A stretch of 64,000 nt of DNA from Paludibacter propionicigenes WB4 (GTDB lineage Bacteria; Bacteroidota; Bacteroidia; Bacteroidales; Paludibacteraceae). The stretch covers positions 1,798,001-1,862,000 of the forward strand of contig NC_014734.1 of assembly GCF_000183135.1 (NCBI RefSeq), in the 5' to 3' direction. The notes under the pieces were generated by a model that saw only the letters and a program-made list of their open reading frames with translations, made no database searches and was not told the DNA's origin. Of this stretch, positions 7,688-14,843 are shown piece after piece (position 1 is the stretch's first letter; every line of letters starts with the position of its first letter). The translations under genes and the position numbers were made by a program.

Positions 7688-8533
7688 TTAAACCTCCGGT
7701 GTAATACCTTCGGGATATTCTCCTAATGTTCTTAATTCGTTTATCAAAGGCTTTATAGCTACCAAAGATTGTTTGTAGCGCTCCAGGTCATCAAACTTAA
7801 AATCTACATAAAACTGGTATTCCCATTCGCGACCGATAATCGGCAAAGACTGAATCTTTGTAAGATTAATTCCATAAAACGAGAATACTGACAAAACTTT
7901 GGCCAAGCTACCTTCGGCGTGAGGTAAGGTGAATACAATAGAAGCTTTATTTATGACTTCATCTTTTTGTATATCCTCTACTGCCCAGTCATTTCCAAAG
8001 ATAAGAAAGCGCGTAAAATTATGTTTGTTTGTTTCAATACCTTTTGCCAGAATGTTCAATCCATAAATTTCAGCTGCGCGCTCACTACAGATGGCAGCAT
8101 TCCCTATCAGATTTTTATTCTGTATATCTCTGGCGGCCAATGCTGTATCTTCGTGCTCTACCACTTTGACACCGGGCAGAGTTTCTAAAAAATTTCCGCA
8201 CTGCATTAAAGCAATAGGGTGAGATTGAACTTCTTTAATTTCATGAATAGTCTGCCCTGGCAAAGCCGCAAAACAATGAGAAATGCGTAATTTATACTCT
8301 CCTGCAATATGTAGTTTGTGCTCCTTGAGTAATTCATAGTTCTGTAGAAGACTTCCGGCAATCGTATTCTCAATAGCCATTATGCCAATAATATTTGAGT
8401 CTTTTTTGATGGCTGAAAAAATATCCCGAAAAGTGACACATGGAATTATGTCCACATCTTCGCCTGCAAAAAAGTTTTCTGCTGCAATTCCATGATACGC
8501 ACCCAGTCCACCTTGAATAGCTACTCGTTTCAT
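7688..8533 (-). CDS. pheA: Prephenate dehydratase (PheA)
   Basis: Makes phenylpyruvate from prephenate. The catalytic domain (about 1-180) starts MKRVAIQGGLGAYHGIAAEN and holds IENTIAGSLLQNYELL and the TRFLIFG end motif. A C-terminal ACT domain (about 195-280) has KASIVFTLPHAEGSLAKVL and LTKIQSLPIIGREWEYQFYV, the phenylalanine-binding feedback site. It is a stand-alone dehydratase without a mutase domain, consistent with the mutase being fused to DAHP synthase downstream. The frame extends to 8593, but that stretch is the terminator hairpin of the attenuator, so the ATG at 8533 is the start. First structural gene of the aromatic operon. Confidence 0.95.
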   Translation of the reverse strand: MKRVAIQGGLGAYHGIAAENFFAGEDVDIIPCVTFRDIFSAIKKDSNIIGIMAIENTIAGSLLQNYELLKEHKLHIAGEYKLRISHCFAALPGQTIHEIKEVQSHPIALMQCGNFLETLPGVKVVEHEDTALAARDIQNKNLIGNAAICSERAAEIYGLNILAKGIETNKHNFTRFLIFGNDWAVEDIQKDEVINKASIVFTLPHAEGSLAKVLSVFSFYGINLTKIQSLPIIGREWEYQFYVDFKFDDLERYKQSLVAIKPLINELRTLGEYPEGITPEV

Positions 8534-8557
8534 AATTGATCGTTCGTTGTTGATAAT

Positions 8558-8590
8558 AAAAAAATCCTGCTCATTATTGAGCAGGATTTT
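8558..8590 (-). terminator. Attenuator terminator upstream of pheA
   Basis: On the minus strand, AAAATCCTGCTCA (8590-8578), loop ATAA, TGAGCAGGATTTT (8573-8561), with the T-run continuing to seven T. It is a perfect 13-bp stem lying 25 bases before the pheA ATG and downstream of a Phe/Tyr leader peptide, so it should stop transcription before the operon unless the antiterminator forms. Confidence 0.88.
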
Positions 8591-8628
8591 CATGTATTCT
8601 TATTTATAGATTGTTTTTACATAATAAT

Positions 8629-8637
8629 ATCCTGCTC
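8629..8637 (-). promoter_or_regulatory. Antiterminator segment of the pheA attenuator
   Basis: Minus-strand GAGCAGGAT begins at the base right after the leader peptide stop codon. It is identical to part of the 3' arm of the terminator and so can pair with ATCCTGCTC (8587-8579), the terminator 5' arm. A ribosome waiting at the stop codon would cover it; one stalled earlier in the Phe/Tyr codons would leave it free. Confidence 0.8.
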
Positions 8638-8691
8638 TCACCTATTAAAGTAAAAGTAAAAATAAAAATATGTAAAAAATCGGTTTACCAT
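8638..8691 (-). CDS. Phe/Tyr-rich leader peptide of the aromatic operon
   Basis: A 17-residue ORF, MVNRFFTYFYFYFYFNR, stop TGA. Six Phe and four Tyr make 10 of 17 residues aromatic, in an alternating run. It begins about 30 bases after a good -7 promoter element and ends directly before the antiterminator segment, with the terminator 48 bases further on. The layout matches enterobacterial pheL-type attenuation: ribosome stalling at scarce Phe-tRNA or Tyr-tRNA would favour the antiterminator and expression of pheA, the aminotransferase and DAHP synthase/chorismate mutase. There is no clear Shine-Dalgarno, as usual in this phylum. The use of both amino acids fits an operon feeding both branches. 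Confidence 0.85.
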   Translation of the reverse strand: MVNRFFTYFYFYFYFNR

Positions 8692-8719
8692 AATGATTGT
8701 CTCTTTTTTCTTAGACGCA

Positions 8720-8751
8720 GCAAAAGTAATATTATTTTTTAATTATACAAC
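8720..8751 (-). promoter_or_regulatory. Promoter of the pheA leader and operon
   Basis: Minus-strand TACTTTTGC (8728-8720) matches the TAnnTTTGY -7 consensus, with GTTG (8751-8748) 19 bases upstream at the -33 position. Initiation near 8713 would leave a leader of about 20 bases before the leader peptide ATG. Confidence 0.75.
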
Positions 8752-8817
8752 CAAACTGTTACAAAAAAGTTCGGAAAAATTTCAATTTTGAATTCAAGAT
8801 TCTTAAAACTGGCTTTA

Positions 8818-9318
8818 TCATGATTTACTTTCCCAACTGAGCATCTCTCTCTTACATTCCAACCCCCAGCGAAAACCTCCGAGTCCGCCATCAGTACGGA
8901 TAACACGATGACAAGGAATCAGAAAAGCAATCGGATTTGCACCAATGGCAGTTCCTACCGCTCTCACAGCTTTAGGTCGTCCTATGGCTTCGGCAATCTG
9001 AGCATAGGTTCTGGTTTCTCCTTTGGGAATACGCTGCAAAGCATGCCAAATAGATAGCTGAAATTCAGTACCAATGGGGTTTAAAAGAGGACTTTCTCCC
9101 TTTTCAAATATCTGACGAACAAAGCGTGCAACTCTCTCGTCGTTTTGTTTGAAATCGGTTTGTGGAAATCGATTATCCAGATCGGCATAAGCACCTTCTC
9201 TGCTTTCGGGAAAAGTAAGGGCGCAGATTCCATCATCCGAAAATGCAATGCAACATTCGCCAAAAGGAGTATTGGCAAAACCAAAGGAAGGATTTGATTG
9301 TGGAGGTAATTGTCTCAT
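8818..9318 (-). CDS. ogt: Methylated-DNA-protein cysteine methyltransferase (Ogt type)
   Basis: A 166-residue suicide repair enzyme that transfers methyl groups from O6-methylguanine to its own cysteine. The C-terminal domain has the helix-turn-helix region YAQIAEAIGRPKAVRAVGTA, the Asn/Pro turn GANPIAFLIPCHRVI with active Cys136, and GGLGGFRWGLECKREML. The N-terminal region is short and lacks an Ada regulatory domain, so this is Ogt/MGMT rather than Ada. It is transcribed away from the 9581 gene and towards the pheA leader promoter. Confidence 0.93.
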   Translation of the reverse strand: MRQLPPQSNPSFGFANTPFGECCIAFSDDGICALTFPESREGAYADLDNRFPQTDFKQNDERVARFVRQIFEKGESPLLNPIGTEFQLSIWHALQRIPKGETRTYAQIAEAIGRPKAVRAVGTAIGANPIAFLIPCHRVIRTDGGLGGFRWGLECKREMLSWESKS

Positions 9319-9415
9319 TTGATAATGATTTTGTATAAAAAAATGAATGCAGCCACATTTAGGATAAATAATTGTAAAATACCGGATATCCGTTAATTAC
9401 TTCCAGAAAGTCAAC

Positions 9416-9423
9416 TACTTTTG
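9416..9423 (+). promoter_or_regulatory. -7 promoter element upstream of the 9581 gene
   Basis: TACTTTTG followed by TG fits the TAnnTTTG consensus; no good -33 TTTG is seen at the right spacing. It would give an untranslated leader of about 150 bases. Confidence 0.4.
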
Positions 9424-9580
9424 TGACAAAATTACGCATAAAAACGTTTTTTGGTTCCGAAAACCCCAAAAATAAATTTTGAGAGCAATATTTCTCCTGT
9501 TTCGGGAACATTCAGCATTAAAGAAAACATCATCAAGCATCTATTGTTCGCAACAATCACACCATTATTGTCAGAAGAAA

Positions 9581-10447
9581 ATGAAGAAAATATTTCAATT
9601 AATCCTAGTTGGGATTCTAAGCATACAAACAGGTGCATTTGCACAAGTGAGTTTTTCAAAATGGCAAACTCAACCTATAGTTATCGATGGTGATGGCTCG
9701 GATTGGGTAACAATTCCCCGCTTCTTTAATGCATCGTCGAATGTAAAATATGAATTCAGGAATGATGCTGAAAATCTGTATATAATTATTAGCCCTGCTG
9801 ATAGAAATACTCAGTTGCAACTCAGTGCTGCAGGTTTCAACATAAAGCTTAAACTAAGAACTTCTACACCGGAGAGATTTAGTATAATGTTTCAAGCTCC
9901 GAAAATGGGCATGATGCCACCTCCACAAATAAATCAGGATAAATTGGTTGAAAAAACGATCCTAAATTCAGAATCTATGTCGAAAGATACTGCTACCGTG
10001 GAAGGTTTCCTGTTTACTAAAGGAAAAATAGTTTCAGAAAATACAGATGAAAAAAGTATTTCATTTGCTCACAGTAAACAGGCAAGTAATTCAGGCGTTT
10101 ATGAGATCCGCATTCCACTCAGGGAAATATATGGAAACGGTTTTAAACTGGAAACAGTCAGCGCTACTCCTGTTCAGCTTCAAGTAAACATCAATGAATT
10201 ATCTCAAAAAGGGATGAAAAAAATGACAAGCAGAATGGCTGGTGGAATGCATGGTGGAGGAAGAGGAATGAGAGGCGGCGGTCGCGGAATGGGTGGTGAT
10301 AGAGAAATGGAAGGTGGAATGCATGGTGAAACAGAAGGTAGAGAAGACGAAGAACGCTCTCAGATGCAAGCACAAGGAATGGGCAATATGGCTGCTTTTG
10401 AAAAGAAATCATTTAGCATAGATTTTCAATTATCTAACGGAAAATGA
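9581..10447 (+). CDS. Secreted protein with CBM9-like N-terminus and Met/Gly-rich tail
   Basis: A 288-residue exported protein of unknown function. The signal peptide is MKKIFQLILVGILSIQTGAF with cleavage after FAQ. Residues 25-110 begin WQTQPIVIDGDGSDWV, the start of a beta-sandwich seen in DOMON/CBM9-like modules, followed by EFRNDAENLYIIISP. A Gly/Met/Arg-rich stretch near 225-265 (GGGRGMRGGGRGMGGD) precedes a last beta strand (KKSFSIDFQLSNGK). The ORF could start at 9479, but only the ATG at 9581 gives a signal peptide. Its Met/Gly-rich composition recalls the Spy-like proteins at 3.8-5.2 kb. Confidence 0.7.
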   Translation: MKKIFQLILVGILSIQTGAFAQVSFSKWQTQPIVIDGDGSDWVTIPRFFNASSNVKYEFRNDAENLYIIISPADRNTQLQLSAAGFNIKLKLRTSTPERFSIMFQAPKMGMMPPPQINQDKLVEKTILNSESMSKDTATVEGFLFTKGKIVSENTDEKSISFAHSKQASNSGVYEIRIPLREIYGNGFKLETVSATPVQLQVNINELSQKGMKKMTSRMAGGMHGGGRGMRGGGRGMGGDREMEGGMHGETEGREDEERSQMQAQGMGNMAAFEKKSFSIDFQLSNGK

Positions 10448-10461
10448 TGATTAACGGTTAA

Positions 10462-11523
10462 TCATTTACACTCATCCAGCGTTTCTTTTCGCAGCACTTT
10501 ATTGCCGGAAGAATAGACAAATCGGGGGATATAAAAGATTTGTTTGGGGAGTTCGTACTTACCAAGGAGATTTTCCAGTTGAGATTTTAATAGCTCCTCC
10601 TGCTCCGGGCTGTATGTTTCAGACTCAATGACTAAAACGACTTTATTCTCCAACACTTCGTCGGGAACAGACGAAATAAAATAACCAAAGGGAATGATCC
10701 CCTCCAGTTTTTTCTCTACTTGTTCGGGATGAATTTTAATTCCACCGGAATTAATGGCCGAATCGGCACGCCCCAACCAATGAAAAGAATCCCTGCCAAT
10801 CAGCTCCACCACATCATTGGTTTGAATCTCGTCAGTCAACAAATGGGGTGCTTTGATAACCAGACATCCCCGCTCATCTAGTCGGATGCTGATTCCGTCC
10901 AGTATAGTAAAACAATCGGATTTATCATTTCCATTAAACTGCCGCAAAGCAATGTGCGAACAGGTTTCGGTCATGCCATAGGTTTCATACAGTTCGGAAG
11001 GGATGTTTTTCGATAGCTGTTCCAACTTGCTCGTCACCGGACTACCGCCAACAATGATTTTGTGAACCGATGCTTTTCGAAGACTTTCAGCCGAATGAAA
11101 GAGCTGATAAGGCGTGATGGCGGTAAAATCAACGAAAGTACGCAGGTTTTCAAACGGATTAGCCGACGGCTCAACCGCAACCAGATTAAAACAGCCCACC
11201 ATAGCGCGTACCAACATCATTTTGCCCGCAATGTACGAAGCCGGGAGGCAAAGCAAGGCAACACACGAAGCATCCAGCCCAAAGAATTGATTGGTCATTC
11301 GGGCCGAATTCAGCATGCTTTGTTTGGGAAGTTGTATGCTTTTGGGTTTACCCGTAGAACCTGAAGTATGAGCCAGAATAAAATCGGAATCATCAAACCA
11401 GTTTTGCAGGAAATGATAAATAACATTGCGCCACGAATCTTCCGGTTCGTCGGTGAAATGAAGTTGCTCGAGATTGCTTCGGTTGTACAATGTTCCGTCC
11501 AAACGGATAGATTCGTTTCTCAT
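10462..11523 (-). CDS. menE: O-succinylbenzoate-CoA ligase (MenE)
   Basis: Adenylate-forming ligase that activates o-succinylbenzoate to its CoA thioester in menaquinone synthesis. The AMP-binding P-loop LAHTSGSTGKPKSIQLP is near residue 60; YETYGMTETCSHIAL and the hinge/lysine region INSGGIKIHPEQVEKKLE follow, ending with KVLRKETLDE. At 353 residues it is shorter than the E. coli enzyme (about 450), as is common for Bacteroidetes. The ATG at 11523 shares its A with the menC stop (TGATG), implying translational coupling; a TTG further upstream is less likely. Last gene of the men operon. Confidence 0.93.
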   Translation of the reverse strand: MRNESIRLDGTLYNRSNLEQLHFTDEPEDSWRNVIYHFLQNWFDDSDFILAHTSGSTGKPKSIQLPKQSMLNSARMTNQFFGLDASCVALLCLPASYIAGKMMLVRAMVGCFNLVAVEPSANPFENLRTFVDFTAITPYQLFHSAESLRKASVHKIIVGGSPVTSKLEQLSKNIPSELYETYGMTETCSHIALRQFNGNDKSDCFTILDGISIRLDERGCLVIKAPHLLTDEIQTNDVVELIGRDSFHWLGRADSAINSGGIKIHPEQVEKKLEGIIPFGYFISSVPDEVLENKVVLVIESETYSPEQEELLKSQLENLLGKYELPKQIFYIPRFVYSSGNKVLRKETLDECK

Positions 11524-12560
11524 CACAATAGCGGGTTTACATCCCAATCAGCCCCGGATTTATAAAACAGTTTAGCGTTTTCGATTGCCAAAGGCGAAGG
11601 GATATTATTATGATACAATTGTCCGGTTCCCAAACCTTGCGGAAGGTGCGAGTTCAGTGTATAAGTCCATTGTGCAATGGCATTCAGCCCGATATTAGCC
11701 TCCAATGCCGAAGTGATCCACCAGGCAATATTGTGCTTCTCAGCCAATCTGATCCAGTCTTCCGATTGACGGAATCCTCCAACCAGACTTGGCTTCAGGA
11801 TAATATAGGCCGGTTTTATTTTTTCTAAGATAAATTCTTTATCGGCCGGCTTTACACCAATCAATTCTTCGTCCAACACAATGGGAATGGGTGATTGCCG
11901 GCAAAGCGTAGCCATAGCTTCAAACTGCTTTTGTTTGATGGGTTGTTCGATGGAATGAATGTGAAAAGCCGCCAGTTTCTCCAGTTTTTCCAATGCATCC
12001 GTGGGTGTAAAACCACCGTTTGCATCCAATCGCAACTCAATATCTTCGGGAGAAAACTGTTGACGAATACCGGAAATGATTTCCAGTTCCGTCTCAAAGT
12101 CGAGTGCTCCCACTTTCAGTTTTATGCAATGATACCCTGCCGCAATCTTTTCGCGGATTTGCTTTTGCATAAAGTTCTTGTCGCCCATCCACACCAAACC
12201 GTTGATAGGAATACCGGTTTCTCCCTGTGTAAATGCAGAAGGAAACAAACATTTAGAACCCCTGGCTTTTAAATCCAGCAAAGCCGTTTCCAGTCCGAAA
12301 GCAATGGAAGGGTACAACGTCAAATCTAACGCACCGGGATCAACACCTTCGTTCAACAGCCGACAAACTTCTTCCAACTTTTCTGAATAGGTTTCAACAG
12401 GATCAATACTCAGATTGGGAATGGTGGAACATTCGCCAATACCTGTAAAACCATCTTTCTCCAACAGCAGAAACGAAGACGGCTTATGCAACAAAACCCC
12501 ACGGGAAGTTCCGGCGGGGAATTTAAACTGGAGATTGAGGGTGGTATGCCTAGCGAACAT
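11523..12560 (-). CDS. menC: o-Succinylbenzoate synthase (MenC)
   Basis: Enolase-superfamily dehydratase converting SHCHC to o-succinylbenzoate. The N-terminal capping region is followed by a TIM-barrel with catalytic KLKVG (about residue 145), metal-ligand strands LRLDANGGF and SIEQP, VLDEEL, and IILKPSLVGGF with the second catalytic lysine. Length (345 residues) is typical. It overlaps menE by one base. Upstream lies a 253-base gap filled by short hairpin-forming repeats that separate it from menA, otherwise in the same minus-strand operon. Confidence 0.93.
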   Translation of the reverse strand: MFARHTTLNLQFKFPAGTSRGVLLHKPSSFLLLEKDGFTGIGECSTIPNLSIDPVETYSEKLEEVCRLLNEGVDPGALDLTLYPSIAFGLETALLDLKARGSKCLFPSAFTQGETGIPINGLVWMGDKNFMQKQIREKIAAGYHCIKLKVGALDFETELEIISGIRQQFSPEDIELRLDANGGFTPTDALEKLEKLAAFHIHSIEQPIKQKQFEAMATLCRQSPIPIVLDEELIGVKPADKEFILEKIKPAYIILKPSLVGGFRQSEDWIRLAEKHNIAWWITSALEANIGLNAIAQWTYTLNSHLPQGLGTGQLYHNNIPSPLAIENAKLFYKSGADWDVNPLL

Positions 12561-12570
12561 AAGTTGAATT

Positions 12571-12807
12571 GTTATTTGGCTTCGCCGATATTAATTGTTA
12601 TTAGCCTTCGGCGATATTTAGCTTCGCTGATATTAATGGATATTAGCCTTCGGCGATATTAGTAGATATTAGCTTCGCTGATATTAGTTGTTATTTGGCT
12701 TCACGTTATTAATGGTTAGCTTCGCGATATTAATTGTTATTTGGCTTCGCCGAAGTTTAATATCGCCAAAGGCTAATATCAACGCAGTTTAATATCGTCC
12801 GAAGGAC
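12571..12807. repeat. Array of about ten short hairpin-forming repeats between menA and menC
   Basis: Eight degenerate direct copies (starting near 12579, 12604, 12620, 12647, 12671, 12698, 12718 and 12743) of a unit of the form nGC-TTC-GCn followed by GATATTAAT and a short linker, then two inverted copies (12758-12774, 12788-12807). The triplets around TTC change in a compensatory way (GGC/GCC, GCC/GGC, AGC/GCT), keeping the mini-hairpin. Spacing is irregular, about 16-27 bases. Confidence 0.75.
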
Positions 12808-12813
12808 AAATAT

Positions 12814-13710
12814 CTATAAAATTAGTCCGATTCCAAAAGTAACTGCAAACACCAGACTTGCCATAGACAAGCGAGGCAGTTCAGGATATAATTCCAGTGC
12901 ATCCTTATAAGTAAAAACTTTTTTCAGGTTCAAAAATAAGATGGGAAACGAAAGTACAAACAACCACTGCCAAGCAGAATGATAATTCAACAGGGTATAG
13001 ATCACAGCCAGTAAAGCTGCTCCAGCCACTAAAAACAAATGATAATAAGCTGCTTTCTTCACTCCCATCGCGACTACAATAGTTGTCTTTCCTGCATTTT
13101 TATCGGCTTCGTAATCGCGCATATTGTTCATGTTCAACACACCGGTACTTAAGAAACCAATGGCCGAAGCTGGCAATAAAATATCCCAACGAAACGATTG
13201 TGTATGCAAAAAATACGTCCCGATAACGCCTACCAATCCAAAGAAGATAAACACAAAGATATCCCCCAGTCCCCGATAGCCATACGGATTTTTACCAACG
13301 GTGTATTTAATGGCAGCAGCTATGGCAGCTAATCCCAATACACCAAAAATCAATAGATTCGTTATATCCATTCCGGCTGTTCCGATCAGAATAAGAGCTA
13401 AACCGGAAACCACACACAGAATGCCTATGACGATAATTCCCCGCAACATAATTTTGGGAGTTATCTCGCCCGACTGCACCATGCGTTTCGGGCCAATACG
13501 TTCGGCAGTGTCTTTACCATTGACAAAATCGCCGTAATCATTGGCCATGTTCGACATGATTTGCAACAAAACAGTTGTCAATGCCGCCAAACCAAACACC
13601 GACCAACGAAACCCATCATCGGAAGCTGCCAGGCAGGAACCGATAATAGTGTTTGCCAATGCCAATGGCAAAGTTTTTAAACGAAAAGCTTGTATCCAGG
13701 GTTTAATCAT
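12814..13710 (-). CDS. menA: 1,4-Dihydroxy-2-naphthoate polyprenyltransferase (MenA)
   Basis: Integral membrane UbiA-family prenyltransferase that attaches the isoprenoid tail to DHNA to give demethylmenaquinone. It has about eight to nine hydrophobic segments and the two Asp-rich motifs, NMANDYGDFVNGKDT (about 60-75) and NMRDYEADKNAGKTT (about 195-210). Start MIKPWIQAFRLKTLPLA at 13710 matches the family; the frame extends to 13728 but that part lies in a repeat. It is followed by the repeat array before menC and preceded by a separate inverted repeat after menB. Confidence 0.95.
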   Translation of the reverse strand: MIKPWIQAFRLKTLPLALANTIIGSCLAASDDGFRWSVFGLAALTTVLLQIMSNMANDYGDFVNGKDTAERIGPKRMVQSGEITPKIMLRGIIVIGILCVVSGLALILIGTAGMDITNLLIFGVLGLAAIAAAIKYTVGKNPYGYRGLGDIFVFIFFGLVGVIGTYFLHTQSFRWDILLPASAIGFLSTGVLNMNNMRDYEADKNAGKTTIVVAMGVKKAAYYHLFLVAGAALLAVIYTLLNYHSAWQWLFVLSFPILFLNLKKVFTYKDALELYPELPRLSMASLVFAVTFGIGLIL

Positions 13711-13723
13711 AAAAAATATATTT

Positions 13724-13817
13724 ACCACTTAGGCACTAAGAACACGGAGTTGCACTAATATATTCTTCAATTCGAAATGTTCTGTGTGACTCTTTGTGAA
13801 CTTAGTGCCTTAGTGGT
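13724..13817. repeat. Inverted repeat between menB and menA
   Basis: Left arm ACCACTTAGGCACTAAG (13724-13740) and right arm CTTAGTGCCTTAGTGGT (13801-13817) are inverted copies with one mismatch, spaced by 60 bases. The sequence resembles intergenic repeats scattered through many Bacteroidetes genomes. Confidence 0.7.
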
Positions 13818-13823
13818 TATAAA

Positions 13824-14639
13824 TTACGGCATCTTTGGGTATTTCGAGAAATCAGGTTTGCGTTTTTGCAGGAAGGCATCTTTACCTTCGTGTGCTTCCT
13901 CGGTCATGTAGTACAACATGGTGGCATTACCTGCCAATTCCTGGATTCCGGCTTGTCCATCAAGTTCTGCATTCAATCCGGCTTTGATCATACGCAATGC
14001 CAACGGGCTGTGTTGCATCATTTGTTTACACCAGGCCACTGTTTCGTCTTCCAGTTTATCAAATGGTACAACAGTGTTCACCAGTCCCAACTCCAATGCT
14101 TCGGTAGCTGAGTATTGTTTGCAAAGGAACCAGATTTCACGGGCTTTCTTTTGTCCCACAACACGAGCCAGATAAGAAGAACCAAATCCGGCATCGAAAC
14201 TTCCTACTTTCGGGCCTGTTTGTCCAAAGATGGCATTTTCGGAAGCGATTGACAAATCACAAACTACGTGTAATACATGTCCGCCACCAATAGCAAAACC
14301 ATTTACCATAGCCACAACCGGTTTAGGCAGACTGCGAATCATCTTTTGCAAGTCAAGCACATTCAAACGTGGAATACCATCTTTACCAATGTATCCGCCG
14401 ATTTGTTTTACATTAATGTCTCCCCCACTACAGAATGCCTTATCCCCTTCGCCGGTAAGAATCACAGTAGCTATGTCCTGACTATCTCGGCAAAAAACCA
14501 TCGATTCAATGATTTCTTTAATGGTATCAGGCGTAAATGCATTACGATAACGCGGACGGTTAATCGTTATTTTTGCTATTCCTTCGAAATACTCGAATTT
14601 GATCTCTTCAAATTCTTTAATGGTTGTCCAGTTTCTCAT
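13824..14639 (-). CDS. menB: 1,4-Dihydroxy-2-naphthoyl-CoA synthase (MenB)
   Basis: Crotonase-fold enzyme that closes the second ring of the naphthoquinone. Family motifs: [39 protein letters not shown], oxyanion-hole region [20 protein letters not shown], and [20 protein letters not shown], the last being specific to MenB among crotonases. The 271-residue length and C-terminus RKPDFSKYP are typical. It is in the minus-strand men operon between menD and menA; repeats lie on both sides. Confidence 0.96.
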   Translation of the reverse strand: MRNWTTIKEFEEIKFEYFEGIAKITINRPRYRNAFTPDTIKEIIESMVFCRDSQDIATVILTGEGDKAFCSGGDINVKQIGGYIGKDGIPRLNVLDLQKMIRSLPKPVVAMVNGFAIGGGHVLHVVCDLSIASENAIFGQTGPKVGSFDAGFGSSYLARVVGQKKAREIWFLCKQYSATEALELGLVNTVVPFDKLEDETVAWCKQMMQHSPLALRMIKAGLNAELDGQAGIQELAGNATMLYYMTEEAHEGKDAFLQKRKPDFSKYPKMP

Positions 14640-14642
14640 ATG

Positions 14643-14843
14643 ACCCCAAACCCCTAAAGGGGCTAATTTATTAGTTAGTAATTTTATTTTTATGTACCCC
14701 TAACCCCTAAAGGGGAATAAGAGTAGTTAATATTGCGCTTTTAACCCCAAACCCCTAAAGAAGCTTTAAGACCTTTATAAATCCACCAATGTGACTTTCT
14801 AAAACAAAAGTAATCCAGTTCCCCTTTAGGGGTTAGGGGTCAT
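14643..14843. repeat. Cluster of CCCCTAACCCCTAAAGGGG repeats between menB and menD
   Basis: Copies at 14643-14662, 14696-14716, 14743-14762 (decayed at the right end) and an inverted copy at 14819-14843; a further inverted copy is at 16557-16580. The core CCCCTAAAGGGG is palindromic. The inverted copies overlap the 3' ends of menD and menF and supply their stop codons. The class is a common intergenic repeat type in Bacteroidetes. Confidence 0.85.

Noticed and set aside
8534-8593. N-terminal extension of pheA by 20 codons to an ATG at 8593
   Set aside because: The extension is the attenuator terminator hairpin and its T-run; the family N-terminus begins at MKRVAIQGG, ATG at 8533.
9479-9580. 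Longer N-terminus for the Met/Gly-rich secreted protein
   Set aside because: It would bury the signal peptide that starts at 9581 and is Ser/His-rich without family support.
12571-12807. Possible CRISPR array in the menA-menC gap
   Set aside because: Units are about 16-27 bases, degenerate, include inverted copies and have no unique spacers; no cas genes nearby.
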